Assembly (NCBI RefSeq): GCF_946479685.1
Contig: NZ_CAMLGS010000004.1
Coordinates: 28,514 to 92,513, forward strand
DNA length: 64,000 bases
Origin: an uncultured Methylotenera sp.
GTDB taxonomy: Bacteria; Pseudomonadota; Gammaproteobacteria; Burkholderiales; Methylophilaceae
Direction: 5' to 3'
Of the stretch, positions 1-9,685 are shown one piece after another (the stretch's first letter is position 1; each line of letters starts with the position of its first letter). The notes beneath the pieces were generated by a model. That model was not told the DNA's origin, made no database searches, and saw only the letters and a program-made list of their open reading frames with translations. The position numbers were made by a program, and so were the translations under genes.

Positions 1-1
1 A

Positions 2-1966
2 GAAATCCCAATTTTCCTACATGGTGAAACCCGCACCTCACGCCATATCCCTAACGATGTACTGCGCGAACTACACGGCTTTATTCACATGAATGAAGAT
101 ACGCCAGAGTTCGTAGCGCGCTTGATTATCCGCGAAGCCAAAGCTTACCTGGACAGCTTGCCACCGCCATTCTTTAAGGCACTGACGCACTATGCAGCGG
201 ATGGCTCTTACTCATGGCACTGCCCAGGCCACTCAGGCGGCGTGGCATTCTTAAAATCTCCAGTTGGGCAGATGTTCCACCAATTCTTTGGCGAGAATAT
301 GCTGCGTGCCGACGTGTGTAACGCGGTAGATGAACTTGGCCAACTGCTTGACCATACCGGCCCGGTAGCCGCCTCTGAGCGCAATGCGGCACGTATTTAC
401 AATTGCGACCACTTGTACTTTGTGACCAACGGCACTTCTACCTCTAACAAAATGGTGTGGAACTCAACCGTAGCGCCAGGTGACGTGGTAGTGGTAGACC
501 GCAACTGCCATAAATCAGTGTTGCACTCTATCATTATGACAGGCGCAATCCCGGTATTCCTGATGCCGACGCGTAACCATTTCGGCATTATTGGCCCTAT
601 CCCAAAAAGCGAATTCTCTTGGGAAAACATCCAGAAAAAAATCGAGCGCAACCCGTTTGCAACCGATAAAACAGTGAAGCCTCGCGTACTCACTATTACG
701 CAATCAACCTATGACGGCGTGCTATACAACGTAGAAGAAATCAAAGAGATGTTGGATGGCAAGATTGACACCCTGCACTTTGACGAAGCCTGGCTGCCAC
801 ACGCCACCTTCCATGACTTCTATGGTGACTACCACGCGATTGGCGCAGATCGTCCGCGCTGTAAAGAGTCTATGGTATTTTCAACGCAATCAACCCACAA
901 ACTGCTAGCAGGCTTGTCACAAGCTTCGCAAATTTTGGTGCAAGATGCAGAAAACAACCAGTTGGATCGCGACGTATTTAACGAAGCCTACCTCATGCAC
1001 ACTTCAACCAGCCCACAGTACTCTATCGTAGCGAGTATTGACGTTGCTGCGGCCATGATGGAAGCACCAGGCGGCACTGCATTGGTAGAAGAATCTATCA
1101 TGGAAGCCTTAGATTTCCGCCGCGCAATGCGCAAAGTGGATGAAGAATGGGGCACCGACTGGTGGTTCAAGGTTTGGGGTCCAAACGACCTATCAGAAGA
1201 AGGCATTGAAGAGCGTGACGCATGGATGCTAAAAGCCAACGAAGGCTGGCACGGTTTTGGTAACCTGGCAGAAGGCTTTAACATGCTAGACCCGATCAAA
1301 GCCACTATCATTACTCCAGGCTTGGACATTCACGGTGACTTCTCCGATGAGTTCGGCATCCCTGCTGCTATCGTTACCAAATACTTGGCTGAGCACGGTG
1401 TGATTGTTGAAAAAACCGGCTTGTATTCATTCTTTATCATGTTCACCATCGGCATTACCAAAGGCCGCTGGAACACCATGGTAGCAGCGTTACAACAGTT
1501 TAAAGACGATTACGACAAGAACCAGCCATTATGGAAAGTATTGCCTGAGTTCGTGCAGAAGAACCCACGTTACGAGCGCTTAGGCCTACGCGACTTATGT
1601 GCACAGATTCACGGCGTATATAAAGCTAACGACGTGGCACGCTTGACGACAGAAATGTACCTGTCAGACATGGTACCAGCAATGAAACCAACCGATGCGT
1701 TTGCAAAAATGGCACATCGCAAGATTGACCGTGTAGCGATTGATGAACTTGAAGGCCGCATTACTGCAGTGTTGCTAACACCTTATCCACCAGGCATTCC
1801 GTTATTGATTCCAGGTGAGCGCTTTAACAAAATCATTGTGAATTACCTGAAATTCGCACGTGAGTTTAACGAGCGCTTCCCAGGCTTTGAAACTGACGTA
1901 CATGGCTTAGTGAAACAAGTGGTTGATGGTAAAGCGACTTACTACGTGGATTGCGTAGCGCAGTAA
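2..1966 (+). CDS. Orn/Lys/Arg decarboxylase, 5' end outside window
   Basis: PLP-dependent basic amino acid decarboxylase of the AdiA/LdcC/SpeF fold, which removes CO2 from arginine, lysine or ornithine in polyamine supply or acid tolerance. The reading frame is open from base 2 and reads family-like sequence (IPIFLHGETRTSRHIP) before the first ATG at 89, so the gene is truncated by the window edge and that ATG is internal. The motif STHKLLAGLSQ holds the Schiff-base lysine, HFDEAW the aspartate that pairs with the PLP ring nitrogen, and LLTPYPPGIPLLIPGE lies in the C-terminal domain. About 655 residues are visible of the usual 700-750. Substrate cannot be assigned from sequence alone; arginine is plausible in this group. 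A GTGAGC/GCTCAC stem-loop follows the stop. Confidence 0.9.
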   Translation, partial: EIPIFLHGETRTSRHIPNDVLRELHGFIHMNEDTPEFVARLIIREAKAYLDSLPPPFFKALTHYAADGSYSWHCPGHSGGVAFLKSPVGQMFHQFFGENMLRADVCNAVDELGQLLDHTGPVAASERNAARIYNCDHLYFVTNGTSTSNKMVWNSTVAPGDVVVVDRNCHKSVLHSIIMTGAIPVFLMPTRNHFGIIGPIPKSEFSWENIQKKIERNPFATDKTVKPRVLTITQSTYDGVLYNVEEIKEMLDGKIDTLHFDEAWLPHATFHDFYGDYHAIGADRPRCKESMVFSTQSTHKLLAGLSQASQILVQDAENNQLDRDVFNEAYLMHTSTSPQYSIVASIDVAAAMMEAPGGTALVEESIMEALDFRRAMRKVDEEWGTDWWFKVWGPNDLSEEGIEERDAWMLKANEGWHGFGNLAEGFNMLDPIKATIITPGLDIHGDFSDEFGIPAAIVTKYLAEHGVIVEKTGLYSFFIMFTIGITKGRWNTMVAALQQFKDDYDKNQPLWKVLPEFVQKNPRYERLGLRDLCAQIHGVYKANDVARLTTEMYLSDMVPAMKPTDAFAKMAHRKIDRVAIDELEGRITAVLLTPYPPGIPLLIPGERFNKIIVNYLKFAREFNERFPGFETDVHGLVKQVVDGKATYYVDCVAQ

Positions 1967-2003
1967 TAAGCTACTATCCAACAACCTGTCTGCCTTTTGA
2001 AAG

Positions 2004-2024
2004 GGTGAGCGCATTTAGCTCACT
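2004..2024. other. Stem-loop after the decarboxylase gene
   Basis: GGTGAGC and GCTCACT pair around a 7-nt loop about 40 bases after the decarboxylase stop. No T-run follows, so it is not a clear intrinsic terminator; it may protect the mRNA 3' end. Confidence 0.3.
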
Positions 2025-2101
2025 CACTTCAAACTACTAAACAATTATCTCTGTGCCACAAACAATTGACCGTAGAAGGTAAGCACTTCAGGGTATACCA
2101 T

Positions 2102-2124
2102 GGCGCACTTCAACCGAGTGTGCC
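2102..2124. repeat. REP-like inverted repeat, copy 1
   Basis: GGCGCACT and AGTGTGCC flank a 7-nt loop (seven pairs plus one G-T). The same stem, GGCGCACT with AGTGCGCC and a 7-nt loop, recurs at 3807-3829. The two hairpins bracket the hypothetical gene at 2138-3745. The form resembles short intergenic palindromes of the REP type, but only two copies are in this window. Confidence 0.5.
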
Positions 2125-2137
2125 TTAAGCTGGCTTA

Positions 2138-3745
2138 TTATTCTCCAAATTTAGCCAAATCAATCATGGTTTGGTCATATTGAATACAGTCTTGCTTATA
2201 CGGTTTTGAATTACCTAAGTTGCAACGTAGTTTTTGGGTTGGGAAGTACTCCTCTACTAATGCAAAAACTTTAGCTATTTTCATAACTAGCTGAGAGTCG
2301 TTATATTTGGGCGGAAGATTCTTGTCGTAACCTAAATATACGATCTTATCTTTAGTCTTATTGTGTAGAGTAATTGAATTATCAATACTGCTACATGAAT
2401 GCCAACTATCACACCAATAACTAGCGTCAACTTTATTGGTATTGGTTAATTGCCAATCTTCGAAACCTAATTTCTGCAATTTTTGAATAAATTGCTGAAC
2501 TTGGCTTGATGACACTTGCATATATTTATCTGGAAAAACCTGACTATGCAGTTGTAGCCATACAGCCCCATCTGCATAAACGTCCAGTTTGTAATAACTA
2601 TGTTCCATTAGTAAATAACTAAATACGGGCTTTTTATACCTATCTTGGTTATTTATCTCTATAAGCCATGAAGGTATCTCTTGTAAGTTCTTAGGAAACA
2701 GAAATTCGTTTCTTTTTACCTTATCCATCCATACTGTATATAACTTAGGTGAGGCTGCTTTTAGTTCACCAGACTTATACATAGCATCTAATGCATCAAT
2801 AAAAAGATTGTTGCTAATACCTTGAGAGCGAGTCCCATATAAATCGCCAAAATCAGGACTATTTAAACCATACAAGTACCAAAGATATGCTTGATGATAA
2901 TCAGGTATTTGTGTATCAAATTTGGTTAGCAAAACATTCCCTACCTGATAAGCAACTTGTCTTACATTCAAAAAGCTTGCATTACTATTTCTTATAGTCT
3001 GACGTAGCCAATAAAATCCTTTCTGCTCATCTTTCTTGAGGCATAACAAATGATTATCAGGCGACTGACACTCTTCTTGAGTTGGCGAAAATCCAGAAAG
3101 TGGGTAATTCAAATACCCTAACGCTAACAGCAGTGCATAATTTGTGTCGCCTAGTTCTGCTGCCTTGTTAATCCAATACTCTTCTTTTTCTTTTGAATAG
3201 TTAAGTTTGTAAGCGTTACTAGCAGAATATGAGTACTTTTCCGCAAGTCGTGCAGCTGCGAAGCTATTTTTACTCGCCAAATACTCCTCTTCTCGAGCCA
3301 AGGATTCGGGTTGCTGTTTCTTTGCGCTACTAGAAAGTGAACGAATTAATTTGATGCGGTATTGCACATCTGGCGTACTATATTGAGTCGCCGTATAAAG
3401 TAATTTCTTTACTTTTTGTTGCTGAGTTTCAGTCAAAATAGTTTCAAACGTAGTCAGCATTTTTGAACGGTCTATTTTCTCTTTAAAGTTATCTTTAAGC
3501 GATGCTTTAATAGATGTCTGCTCATCTATTTGCATTGCGTTCAGAAATAACATCAATCCATCATCACTCTTTATAGCTACGGAGTCTTCCACCTCTTTCA
3601 GCATGGTAGCTCCATCACGTGCAATGTAAGCATCCAAAGCCTTACGAAAGTCTGCATGAGCAGAAAAGCTACTTATGATTGCTAAAAATCCAATCCCAAA
3701 GATGGCTAACTCTCTAAATGGTCCATCCACTAATCGTTGAGTCAT
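2138..3745 (-). CDS. Exported hypothetical protein with Sel1/TPR-like helices
   Basis: Not recognised as a named family. The N-terminus has a hydrophobic stretch (IFGIGFLAIISSF) ending in SAHA, a likely signal peptidase I site, so the protein is probably periplasmic. The middle has helical repeat character reminiscent of Sel1 repeats (WINKAAELGDTNYALLLALGY; also HQAYLWYLYGL). Four cysteines in the C-terminal 160 residues (WCDSWHSC and CNLGNSKPYKQDC) could form disulfides. The DNA is clearly more AT-rich than its neighbours, the gene stands alone between two REP-like hairpins, and no partner gene is close except a 56-codon ORF upstream on the same strand. This suggests acquired or fast-evolving DNA. 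Function unknown. Confidence 0.7.
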   Translation of the reverse strand: MTQRLVDGPFRELAIFGIGFLAIISSFSAHADFRKALDAYIARDGATMLKEVEDSVAIKSDDGLMLFLNAMQIDEQTSIKASLKDNFKEKIDRSKMLTTFETILTETQQQKVKKLLYTATQYSTPDVQYRIKLIRSLSSSAKKQQPESLAREEEYLASKNSFAAARLAEKYSYSASNAYKLNYSKEKEEYWINKAAELGDTNYALLLALGYLNYPLSGFSPTQEECQSPDNHLLCLKKDEQKGFYWLRQTIRNSNASFLNVRQVAYQVGNVLLTKFDTQIPDYHQAYLWYLYGLNSPDFGDLYGTRSQGISNNLFIDALDAMYKSGELKAASPKLYTVWMDKVKRNEFLFPKNLQEIPSWLIEINNQDRYKKPVFSYLLMEHSYYKLDVYADGAVWLQLHSQVFPDKYMQVSSSQVQQFIQKLQKLGFEDWQLTNTNKVDASYWCDSWHSCSSIDNSITLHNKTKDKIVYLGYDKNLPPKYNDSQLVMKIAKVFALVEEYFPTQKLRCNLGNSKPYKQDCIQYDQTMIDLAKFGE

Positions 3746-3793
3746 GCATGCTACCAGTTGCTCAATACTGCAATACTTGATTACGCTTATGTT

Positions 3794-3964
3794 CTAGCTG
3801 CCGTAGGGCGCACTCGCTTGCAGTGCGCCGCATCGTTGATTTGATAATTGGTGAGCTATTGCTTGGTGAATTTCGGCGAGCTGGCAATAGAGTGTTTGTT
3901 CAGAGCTGAAATAGAGGTAAGTGCTCGGATAGTTGCCAAAGGTTAGTCTAAGCTTTGGTTTCAT
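3794..3964 (-). CDS. Small hypothetical protein, 56 aa
   Basis: Short open frame starting MKPKLRLTFGNYPSTYLYF. It begins with ATG eight bases after a strong Shine-Dalgarno sequence (GGAGGG), which is the best evidence that it is translated. The last 15 codons run through the REP-like palindrome at 3807-3829, so the natural 3' end may have been replaced by that element. No signal peptide or membrane span is evident, and no family is recognised. It lies about 50 bp upstream of the orphan exported protein gene on the same strand and could be co-transcribed with it. Confidence 0.45.
   Translation of the reverse strand: MKPKLRLTFGNYPSTYLYFSSEQTLYCQLAEIHQAIAHQLSNQRCGALQASAPYGS
3807..3829. repeat. 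REP-like inverted repeat, copy 2
   Basis: Perfect 8-bp stem GGCGCACT/AGTGCGCC with loop CGCTTGC. It overlaps the 3' end of the 56-codon ORF. It matches the stem at 2102-2124 and together they flank the AT-rich gene between them. Confidence 0.55.
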
Positions 3965-4081
3965 CGGTAATACCCTCCGTTTCTATGCCTGAAAAATATT
4001 CAGTAAGGAAAGCCTGATTAAGCGCGCATAAAGCGGTGCTTAATCAGAGTAAGATGCTATAGCTATGATGCTAAAAATTGA

Positions 4082-4564
4082 TTATTTGCGTATGTAAGTA
4101 GCATAACTGAAGTTCAAACCTTTTTCAGAGGTATGTGCTTCGCGTTCAGTTTCTTGCCATTCGGTAGAGGCTAATTTGGGGAAAAACGCATCGCCTGCTA
4201 CGTCCAGCTCAATTTCAGTGATATACAGCTTATGTGCGAGTTTGAGGCCGGCTTGATACAGCTCTGCACCGCCGATTAAGAACACTTCATCATCGTTTTC
4301 ACATAAGGCGATAGCGGCTTCTAGTGAATTAGCAACCAGCGCACCTTCTACCTTGTAGTTTTGATTACGCGTCACGATGACGGTTGTGCGGCCTGGTAGC
4401 AGGCGCCCAAGCGAATCGTAGGTCTTGCGACCCATAATGATATGATGACCCATGGTTAGGGCTTTAAAACGCTTTAAATCCTCAGGCAGGTGCCAAGGCA
4501 AGGTGTTGTTGACGCCGATAACGCCATCATGCGCAACTGCAACAATAATTGATAACTGTGTCAT
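4082..4564 (-). CDS. folA: Dihydrofolate reductase
   Basis: Reduces dihydrofolate to tetrahydrofolate with NADPH in the cytoplasm, regenerating the cofactor oxidised by thymidylate synthase. At 160 aa it has the normal length. Visible family motifs are the N-terminal SIIVAVAHDGVIGVNNTLPWHLPEDL (here in pieces: GVIGVNN, LPWHLPEDL with the substrate-binding acidic residue), the NADPH-site MGRKTYDSLGR, and the late glycine pair VFLIGGAELYQ. The start ATG overlaps the thyA stop codon (TAATG), so the two genes are translationally coupled in one operon, thyA first. Confidence 0.97.
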   Translation of the reverse strand: MTQLSIIVAVAHDGVIGVNNTLPWHLPEDLKRFKALTMGHHIIMGRKTYDSLGRLLPGRTTVIVTRNQNYKVEGALVANSLEAAIALCENDDEVFLIGGAELYQAGLKLAHKLYITEIELDVAGDAFFPKLASTEWQETEREAHTSEKGLNFSYATYIRK

Positions 4565-5385
4565 TAAACAGCCACCTGCCCTTTAATTGCCGGGTGCGGG
4601 TCATACCCCTCTAAAGTAAAGTCTTCAAATTTAAAGCCGAAGATATCTTTTACTTCAGGGTTGATGCGCATTGTTGGCAATGGGCGCGGATCACGTTTTA
4701 GCTGTTCGTGCATTTGCTCAAAATGGTTGGAGTAGATGTGTGCATCACCTAGGGTATGCACAAAGTCACCTAGCCTTAAATTACATACCTGTGCCACCAT
4801 CATGGTAAGCAATGCGTAGGAGGCAATATTAAAGGGTACGCCAAGGAATATATCAGCACTGCGCTGATAAAGCTGGCAGCTGAGCTTGGAGCGTTGGTCA
4901 GCATCTTCTAGTGCAGCCGGTGCTACATAAAACTGGAAGAATGCATGACAAGGCGGCAGTTTCATTTGATCCACATCCGCTACGTTCCATGCTGATACGA
5001 TTAAACGGCGTGAATCCGGGTTGTTTTTAATCGCATTCACCACCTGTGTAATCTGGTCTATATGCGTACCGTCTGGCTTAGGCCAGTTACGCCATTGGTA
5101 ACCATATACGGGGCCTAGGTTGCCATTGTCATCGGCCCATTCATCCCAGATGCGTACGCCATTTTCTTTTAAGTATGCAATATTGGTGCTGCCTTGCAAG
5201 AACCATAGCAGCTCATGAATGATAGATTTTAAATGTACTTTTTTGGTAGTAAGTAAGGGAAAGCCCTCTGCCAAATTAAAGCGCATCTGGTAGCCAAATA
5301 CAGAAACCGTACCGGTGCCGGTACGGTCTTCTTTTTTATTGCCATGCTCAAGCACGTGCTGCACTAAGTCTATGTATTGTTTCAT
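4564..5385 (-). CDS. thyA: Thymidylate synthase
   Basis: Converts dUMP and methylene-tetrahydrofolate to dTMP and dihydrofolate. The catalytic cysteine is in [12 protein letters not shown], the phosphate-binding arginines in EDRTGTGT and [10 protein letters not shown], and the dUMP-binding region in [14 protein letters not shown] and HIYSNH. I place the start at MKQYIDLVQ; the frame is open six codons further upstream, but the family begins here. About 273 aa, close to the usual length with a short insertion in the mid region. It is coupled to folA, which recycles its folate product. Confidence 0.97.
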   Translation of the reverse strand: MKQYIDLVQHVLEHGNKKEDRTGTGTVSVFGYQMRFNLAEGFPLLTTKKVHLKSIIHELLWFLQGSTNIAYLKENGVRIWDEWADDNGNLGPVYGYQWRNWPKPDGTHIDQITQVVNAIKNNPDSRRLIVSAWNVADVDQMKLPPCHAFFQFYVAPAALEDADQRSKLSCQLYQRSADIFLGVPFNIASYALLTMMVAQVCNLRLGDFVHTLGDAHIYSNHFEQMHEQLKRDPRPLPTMRINPEVKDIFGFKFEDFTLEGYDPHPAIKGQVAV

Positions 5386-5486
5386 TCTTAACTTACCACC
5401 CAAGCTATCGTCATGTTTGTCCCAATTTAAAAACCTATTACTTTGATTGCCTGCATCCGCACGGCGATTTAAGGCATTAGCTCATT

Positions 5487-5525
5487 AAAAAACAGCCACA
5501 TTCATACATGCTGAATATGGCTGTT
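5487..5525 (-). terminator. Intrinsic terminator of alaA-hom-thrC
   Basis: AACAGCCA and TGGCTGTT form an 8-bp stem, with ATTC/GAAT pairing further inside. On the minus strand the stem is followed by TTTTTT. It lies immediately after the thrC stop codon. Confidence 0.8.
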
Positions 5526-5528
5526 TGT

Positions 5529-6956
5529 TTAAGTGTTATTGGCAATAAACTCTTTAATAGCAGTAGCACTAGCATCCATCACAGTGAATTTTTGCGGTAA
5601 AGACTCAATACCATTCAACGCAGCTGGGCGCTGCGGCGCTTGGCCTAAAGCTTCCACGATAGCGTCTTCAAACTTGGCTGGTAATGCAGTCTCTAACACG
5701 ACCATAGGTGTGTTTGTATCTAAATGCTCCAACGCAACTTTTAAGCCGTCTGCGGTATGCGTATCAATCACCACATCGTATTTAGCTTGAGTGTCGCGTA
5801 TGGTTTGCATACGATGCGCGTGGTTACTGCTGCCAGATACAAAGCCATAATCTGCAATTTTTGCGAAATAGCCGTCGGCATTCAAATCAAAGCTATTACC
5901 AGCATCAACTTTAGCCCACAGTGCGCGAGTTTTATCGCTATCACGTCCTACCAAATCATACACAAAACGCTCGAAGTTTGAGGCCTTGCTGATGTCCATA
6001 GATGGGCTAGAAGTGTGGTAAGTTTGTGCAGAGCCGCGTGGGCTATATACGCCGGTTTTAAAGAACTCGTCCAATACATCGTTCTCATTGGTTGCAACCA
6101 CCAGCTTATCAACTGGCAAACCCATCATACGTGCAATGTGGCCGGCACATACGTTACCAAAGTTACCTGACGGTACTGAGAAGCTAACCTTCTGGCTGTT
6201 ATTTTGCGTCACGGCAAAGTAGCCTTTAAAGTAGTAAACCACTTGCGCTACGATACGGCCCCAGTTAATGGAGTTTACTGCGCCGATTTTATATTCAGAC
6301 TTAAACGCCGCATCGTTAGACACAGCTTTTACCATATCCTGGCAATCGTCAAACACGCCGTTCACTGCAATATTGTAGATATTGTCATCTTGCAGGCTAA
6401 ACATCTGCGCAGTTTGGAAGCGGCTCATTTTCTTATGCGGTGATAGCATAAACACACGAATGCCTTTTTTACCGCGCATCGCATATTCAGCTGCGGAGCC
6501 AGTATCACCAGAGGTTGCACCTAGAATATTGGTAGTTTTACCTTCTTTCGTCAGCACGTATTCAAATAAGTTACCCAGTAACTGCATGGCCATGTCTTTA
6601 AACGCTAATGTAGGGCCATTAGAAAGGCTGAGCAGGTATAGGTTATCTTGCAGTTTTAGCGTTGGCGTAATATCCGCAGCGTTTTGACCGGCACGGGTAA
6701 ATGCATATACGTCAGCACGGTAAGTTTTATCAATAATCGCTTTTAAGTCAGCAGCAGGAATATCGTCAACAAAGCGTGACAGGATGGCAAATGCCAGGTC
6801 AGCATATGACAAACCACGCATCGCGGTTAAATCAGCATTGGTAAATTGCGGATAGGTTTCTGGCAGATACAAACCACCATCTGGCGCTAGACCGCCCAAT
6901 AAAATTTGGCTAAAACTTAAAGCAGGCGATTGCCCACGTGTTGATATGTATTTCAT
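5529..6956 (-). CDS. thrC: Threonine synthase
   Basis: PLP enzyme that converts O-phosphohomoserine to threonine, the last step of threonine synthesis. The N-terminus MKYISTRGQSPALSFSQILL is typical, the PLP lysine is K120 in GPTLAFKDMAMQ, and the phosphate-binding loop is in LGATSGDTGSAAEYA. At 475 aa it matches the longer proteobacterial type rather than the short Bacillus type. It is the last gene of alaA-hom-thrC; hom lies 54 bp upstream and supplies homoserine. The gene for homoserine kinase is not in this window. Confidence 0.97.
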   Translation of the reverse strand: MKYISTRGQSPALSFSQILLGGLAPDGGLYLPETYPQFTNADLTAMRGLSYADLAFAILSRFVDDIPAADLKAIIDKTYRADVYAFTRAGQNAADITPTLKLQDNLYLLSLSNGPTLAFKDMAMQLLGNLFEYVLTKEGKTTNILGATSGDTGSAAEYAMRGKKGIRVFMLSPHKKMSRFQTAQMFSLQDDNIYNIAVNGVFDDCQDMVKAVSNDAAFKSEYKIGAVNSINWGRIVAQVVYYFKGYFAVTQNNSQKVSFSVPSGNFGNVCAGHIARMMGLPVDKLVVATNENDVLDEFFKTGVYSPRGSAQTYHTSSPSMDISKASNFERFVYDLVGRDSDKTRALWAKVDAGNSFDLNADGYFAKIADYGFVSGSSNHAHRMQTIRDTQAKYDVVIDTHTADGLKVALEHLDTNTPMVVLETALPAKFEDAIVEALGQAPQRPAALNGIESLPQKFTVMDASATAIKEFIANNT

Positions 6957-7010
6957 TTAATCTCTCATACGTCCGTCATCTCACTTAATGATGAAATGAT
7001 GGCTTAGTCA

Positions 7011-8321
7011 TTATTTTGCAAGTTCTTCCATACGAATGCGTACCACTTTGCCGGTAATCGCATCCAGCGCTTCGATAGCGGCAATCGCGGCATTGATGTT
7101 TTTCTCAACGGTGATATGCGTCAATATCACGATATCCGCTTCTGTTTCATTCTCGTCTGGTTCTTTTTGTAACATGGCATCGATTGAGATGCTGCGGTCA
7201 CCCAGGATTTTAGTCACATCGGCCAATACGCCTGGTTTATCGCTTGCGCGCAAACGCAGGTAGTAAGCACTCTGCACTTCATCAATCGGTAAAATCGCCA
7301 AATCTTGCACTTGCTCTGGCTGGAACGCCAGGTAAGGCACACGCTGTGCGCTGGTTGCATCAATCAAGCGTGCCACATCCATCAAATCAGCTACTACAGC
7401 ACTTGCGGTAGGCTCTGCACCTGCGCCTGCACCGTAGTATAACGTTGGGCCTACTGCATCACCCTTCACTACCACTGCGTTCATGGCGCCATTGACGTTA
7501 GCCACCAAGCGTTTCTCTGGGATTAAGGTCGGATGTACGCGCAACTCAACACCTTTATCGGTACGCTTGGTAATACCTAACAGCTTCACGCGATAGCCCA
7601 GCTCTTCAGCGTACTTGATATCGACCTGCTCTAGTTTGGTAATGCCTTCAGTGTAAGCCTGCTCAAACTTCATAGGCATACCAAAAGCGATAGCAGACAT
7701 AATGGTCAATTTGTGCGCGGCATCAATACCTTCCACGTCAAAGGTCGGATCAGCTTCGGCATAACCTAAACGCTGTGCTTCGCCTAATACATCGGCAAAG
7801 TTGAGGCCTTTTTCGCGCATTTCCGTAAGGATAAAGTTGGTAGTGCCATTGATAATACCAGCCACCCACTCCACACGATTAGCGCCTAAACCTTCGCGCA
7901 ATGATTTAATAATCGGGATACCGCCAGCCACTGCTGCTTCAAACGCGACAATCACGTTGTTCGCTTTAGCTGCAGCAAAAATCTCGTTACCGTGCAATGC
8001 AATCAGCGCTTTATTCGCGGTTACTACATGCTTTTTATTGGCAATCGCTTTTAACACTAGCTCACGGCTTAAAGTGTAGCCACCAATCAACTCGACTACG
8101 ACATCGACCGCAGGGTTATTCACCACAGCAAATGCGTCGTCCGTTACATCTGCTTCAACAGCCAATGCTTTTGCATTAGCTAAGCTTCTATCAGCCACCT
8201 GCACCACATTGATTGCCACACCGGTACGGCGTGTAATTTCAGATGCGTTGCGTTTTAATACTGTATATGTACCACCGCCTACTGTGCCTAAGCCCAATAT
8301 CCCAACATTTAACTGTTTCAA
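7011..8321 (-). CDS. hom: Homoserine dehydrogenase
   Basis: NAD(P)-dependent reduction of aspartate semialdehyde to homoserine, the branch point to threonine and methionine. The Rossmann motif GILGLGTVGGGTY is at residues 8-20. The catalytic region contains NKALIALHG and GIINGTTNFILTEM. A C-terminal ACT domain (from about residue 350, YYLRLRASDKPGVLADVTKIL) is the usual feedback sensor for threonine. Its ATG overlaps the end of alaA by four bases, showing co-transcription. Confidence 0.97.
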   Translation of the reverse strand: MKQLNVGILGLGTVGGGTYTVLKRNASEITRRTGVAINVVQVADRSLANAKALAVEADVTDDAFAVVNNPAVDVVVELIGGYTLSRELVLKAIANKKHVVTANKALIALHGNEIFAAAKANNVIVAFEAAVAGGIPIIKSLREGLGANRVEWVAGIINGTTNFILTEMREKGLNFADVLGEAQRLGYAEADPTFDVEGIDAAHKLTIMSAIAFGMPMKFEQAYTEGITKLEQVDIKYAEELGYRVKLLGITKRTDKGVELRVHPTLIPEKRLVANVNGAMNAVVVKGDAVGPTLYYGAGAGAEPTASAVVADLMDVARLIDATSAQRVPYLAFQPEQVQDLAILPIDEVQSAYYLRLRASDKPGVLADVTKILGDRSISIDAMLQKEPDENETEADIVILTHITVEKNINAAIAAIEALDAITGKVVRIRMEELAK

Positions 8322-9565
8322 GCTTTTGCTCCATCTAATTTTGATTCATGCTTTTTTCTGTAATTCTCTAAGAACCTAGCAATACGTTTAATCGCCTCGG
8401 TCAAATCATCTACGTTCGGTAAGAACACGACGCGGAAATGATCTGGCGTTTTCCAATTAAATCCGGTGCCTTGCACTAATAGCACTTTTTCTTCCAGCAA
8501 TAAATCGAGGATGAACTTCTGGTCATCTTCAATCGGATACACTTTTGGATCTAACTTCGGAAACAGATACATTGCCGCCTGCGGTTTGGTACAGGTCACA
8601 CCAGGAATTGCGGTAAGCAGTTCATAGGCAATATCACGCTGTTTGCACAAACGGCCATCTGGTGCCACTAAGTCTTCAATACTTTGGTAGCCACCCAATG
8701 CGGTTTGAATCGCTAACTGACCTGGCACGTTGGCACACAAGCGCATAGAAGCCAGCATATTTAGGCCTTCAATGTAATCTAGCGCGTGCTTTTTCTCCCC
8801 ACTGAGAATCATCCAACCTGCACGGTAACCGCAAGTACGGTAGTTTTTTGATAAACCGTTAAAGGTCACGAACAGCACATCATCTGCTAGTGAAGCAATC
8901 GAAGTATGCTCATTGCCATCGTATAAAACTTTATCGTAAATTTCGTCGGCAAAAATCACCAAGCCGTGGCGACGGGCAATATCAACGATGCCTTCCAGAA
9001 TTTCTTGTGAGTAGAGCGCGCCCGTTGGGTTGTTCGGGTTAATCACTACAATACCGCGTGTATTGGCAGTAATTTTAGATTCGATATCTTTAAGATTTGG
9101 CATCCAGCCAGACTCTTCGTCACACAGGTAGTGACGTGCGGTACCGCCAGCCAAGGTAACCGCCGCTGTCCATAAAGGATAATCTGGCATTGGTACCAGC
9201 ACTTGGTCGCCGTTGTTCAATAAGCCCTGCATCGACATTACAATCAGCTCAGACACGCCGTTGCCGATAAAAATATCGTCCACGGTTACGCCTTTGATAT
9301 GCTTACTTTGTGTGTAATGCATAATAGATTTGCGTGGCTCGAACAGGCCTTTACTATCTGTGTAGCCACCGGCTTTGGCCATATTGCGAATCACATCCTG
9401 CTGGATCTCTTCAGGTACTTCAAACCCGAATGCCGCCGGATTGCCAATATTAAGCTTGATGATATGATGGCCGTCTTCTTCCATCTCGCGTGCACGCTGT
9501 AGCACAGGGCCGCGAATGTCGTAACAGACATTGTTAAGTTTATTCGATTTATGTAAAGGCTGCAT
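8318..9565 (-). CDS. alaA: Alanine-synthesising PLP aminotransferase (AlaA type)
   Basis: Class I/II aminotransferase of the AlaA/YfbQ subgroup, which makes alanine from pyruvate and glutamate. Motifs: KLNIGNPAAFGF near the N-terminus, VVINPNNPTGALYS, FADEIYDKVLYD, the PLP lysine in FNGLSKNYRTCGYRAGW, and a C-terminal arginine in HFRVVFLPN. 415 aa, normal length. It is commonly found directly before hom-thrC in betaproteobacteria, where it may couple alanine supply to aspartate-family synthesis. It is the first gene of the operon; about 120 bp separate it from the divergent gene at 9686. Confidence 0.9.
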   Translation of the reverse strand: MQPLHKSNKLNNVCYDIRGPVLQRAREMEEDGHHIIKLNIGNPAAFGFEVPEEIQQDVIRNMAKAGGYTDSKGLFEPRKSIMHYTQSKHIKGVTVDDIFIGNGVSELIVMSMQGLLNNGDQVLVPMPDYPLWTAAVTLAGGTARHYLCDEESGWMPNLKDIESKITANTRGIVVINPNNPTGALYSQEILEGIVDIARRHGLVIFADEIYDKVLYDGNEHTSIASLADDVLFVTFNGLSKNYRTCGYRAGWMILSGEKKHALDYIEGLNMLASMRLCANVPGQLAIQTALGGYQSIEDLVAPDGRLCKQRDIAYELLTAIPGVTCTKPQAAMYLFPKLDPKVYPIEDDQKFILDLLLEEKVLLVQGTGFNWKTPDHFRVVFLPNVDDLTEAIKRIARFLENYRKKHESKLDGAKA

Positions 9566-9685
9566 ATTGCGTGAATTCGTGCTTAAAAAGCTTATTAGTG
9601 AAAGGCATTAGTTTACATTAGAATGAGGCTTTGATTCAATGAAGCTATAAGAATTAAGCCTCAGAGAATAAAGGCAAAATAGACC

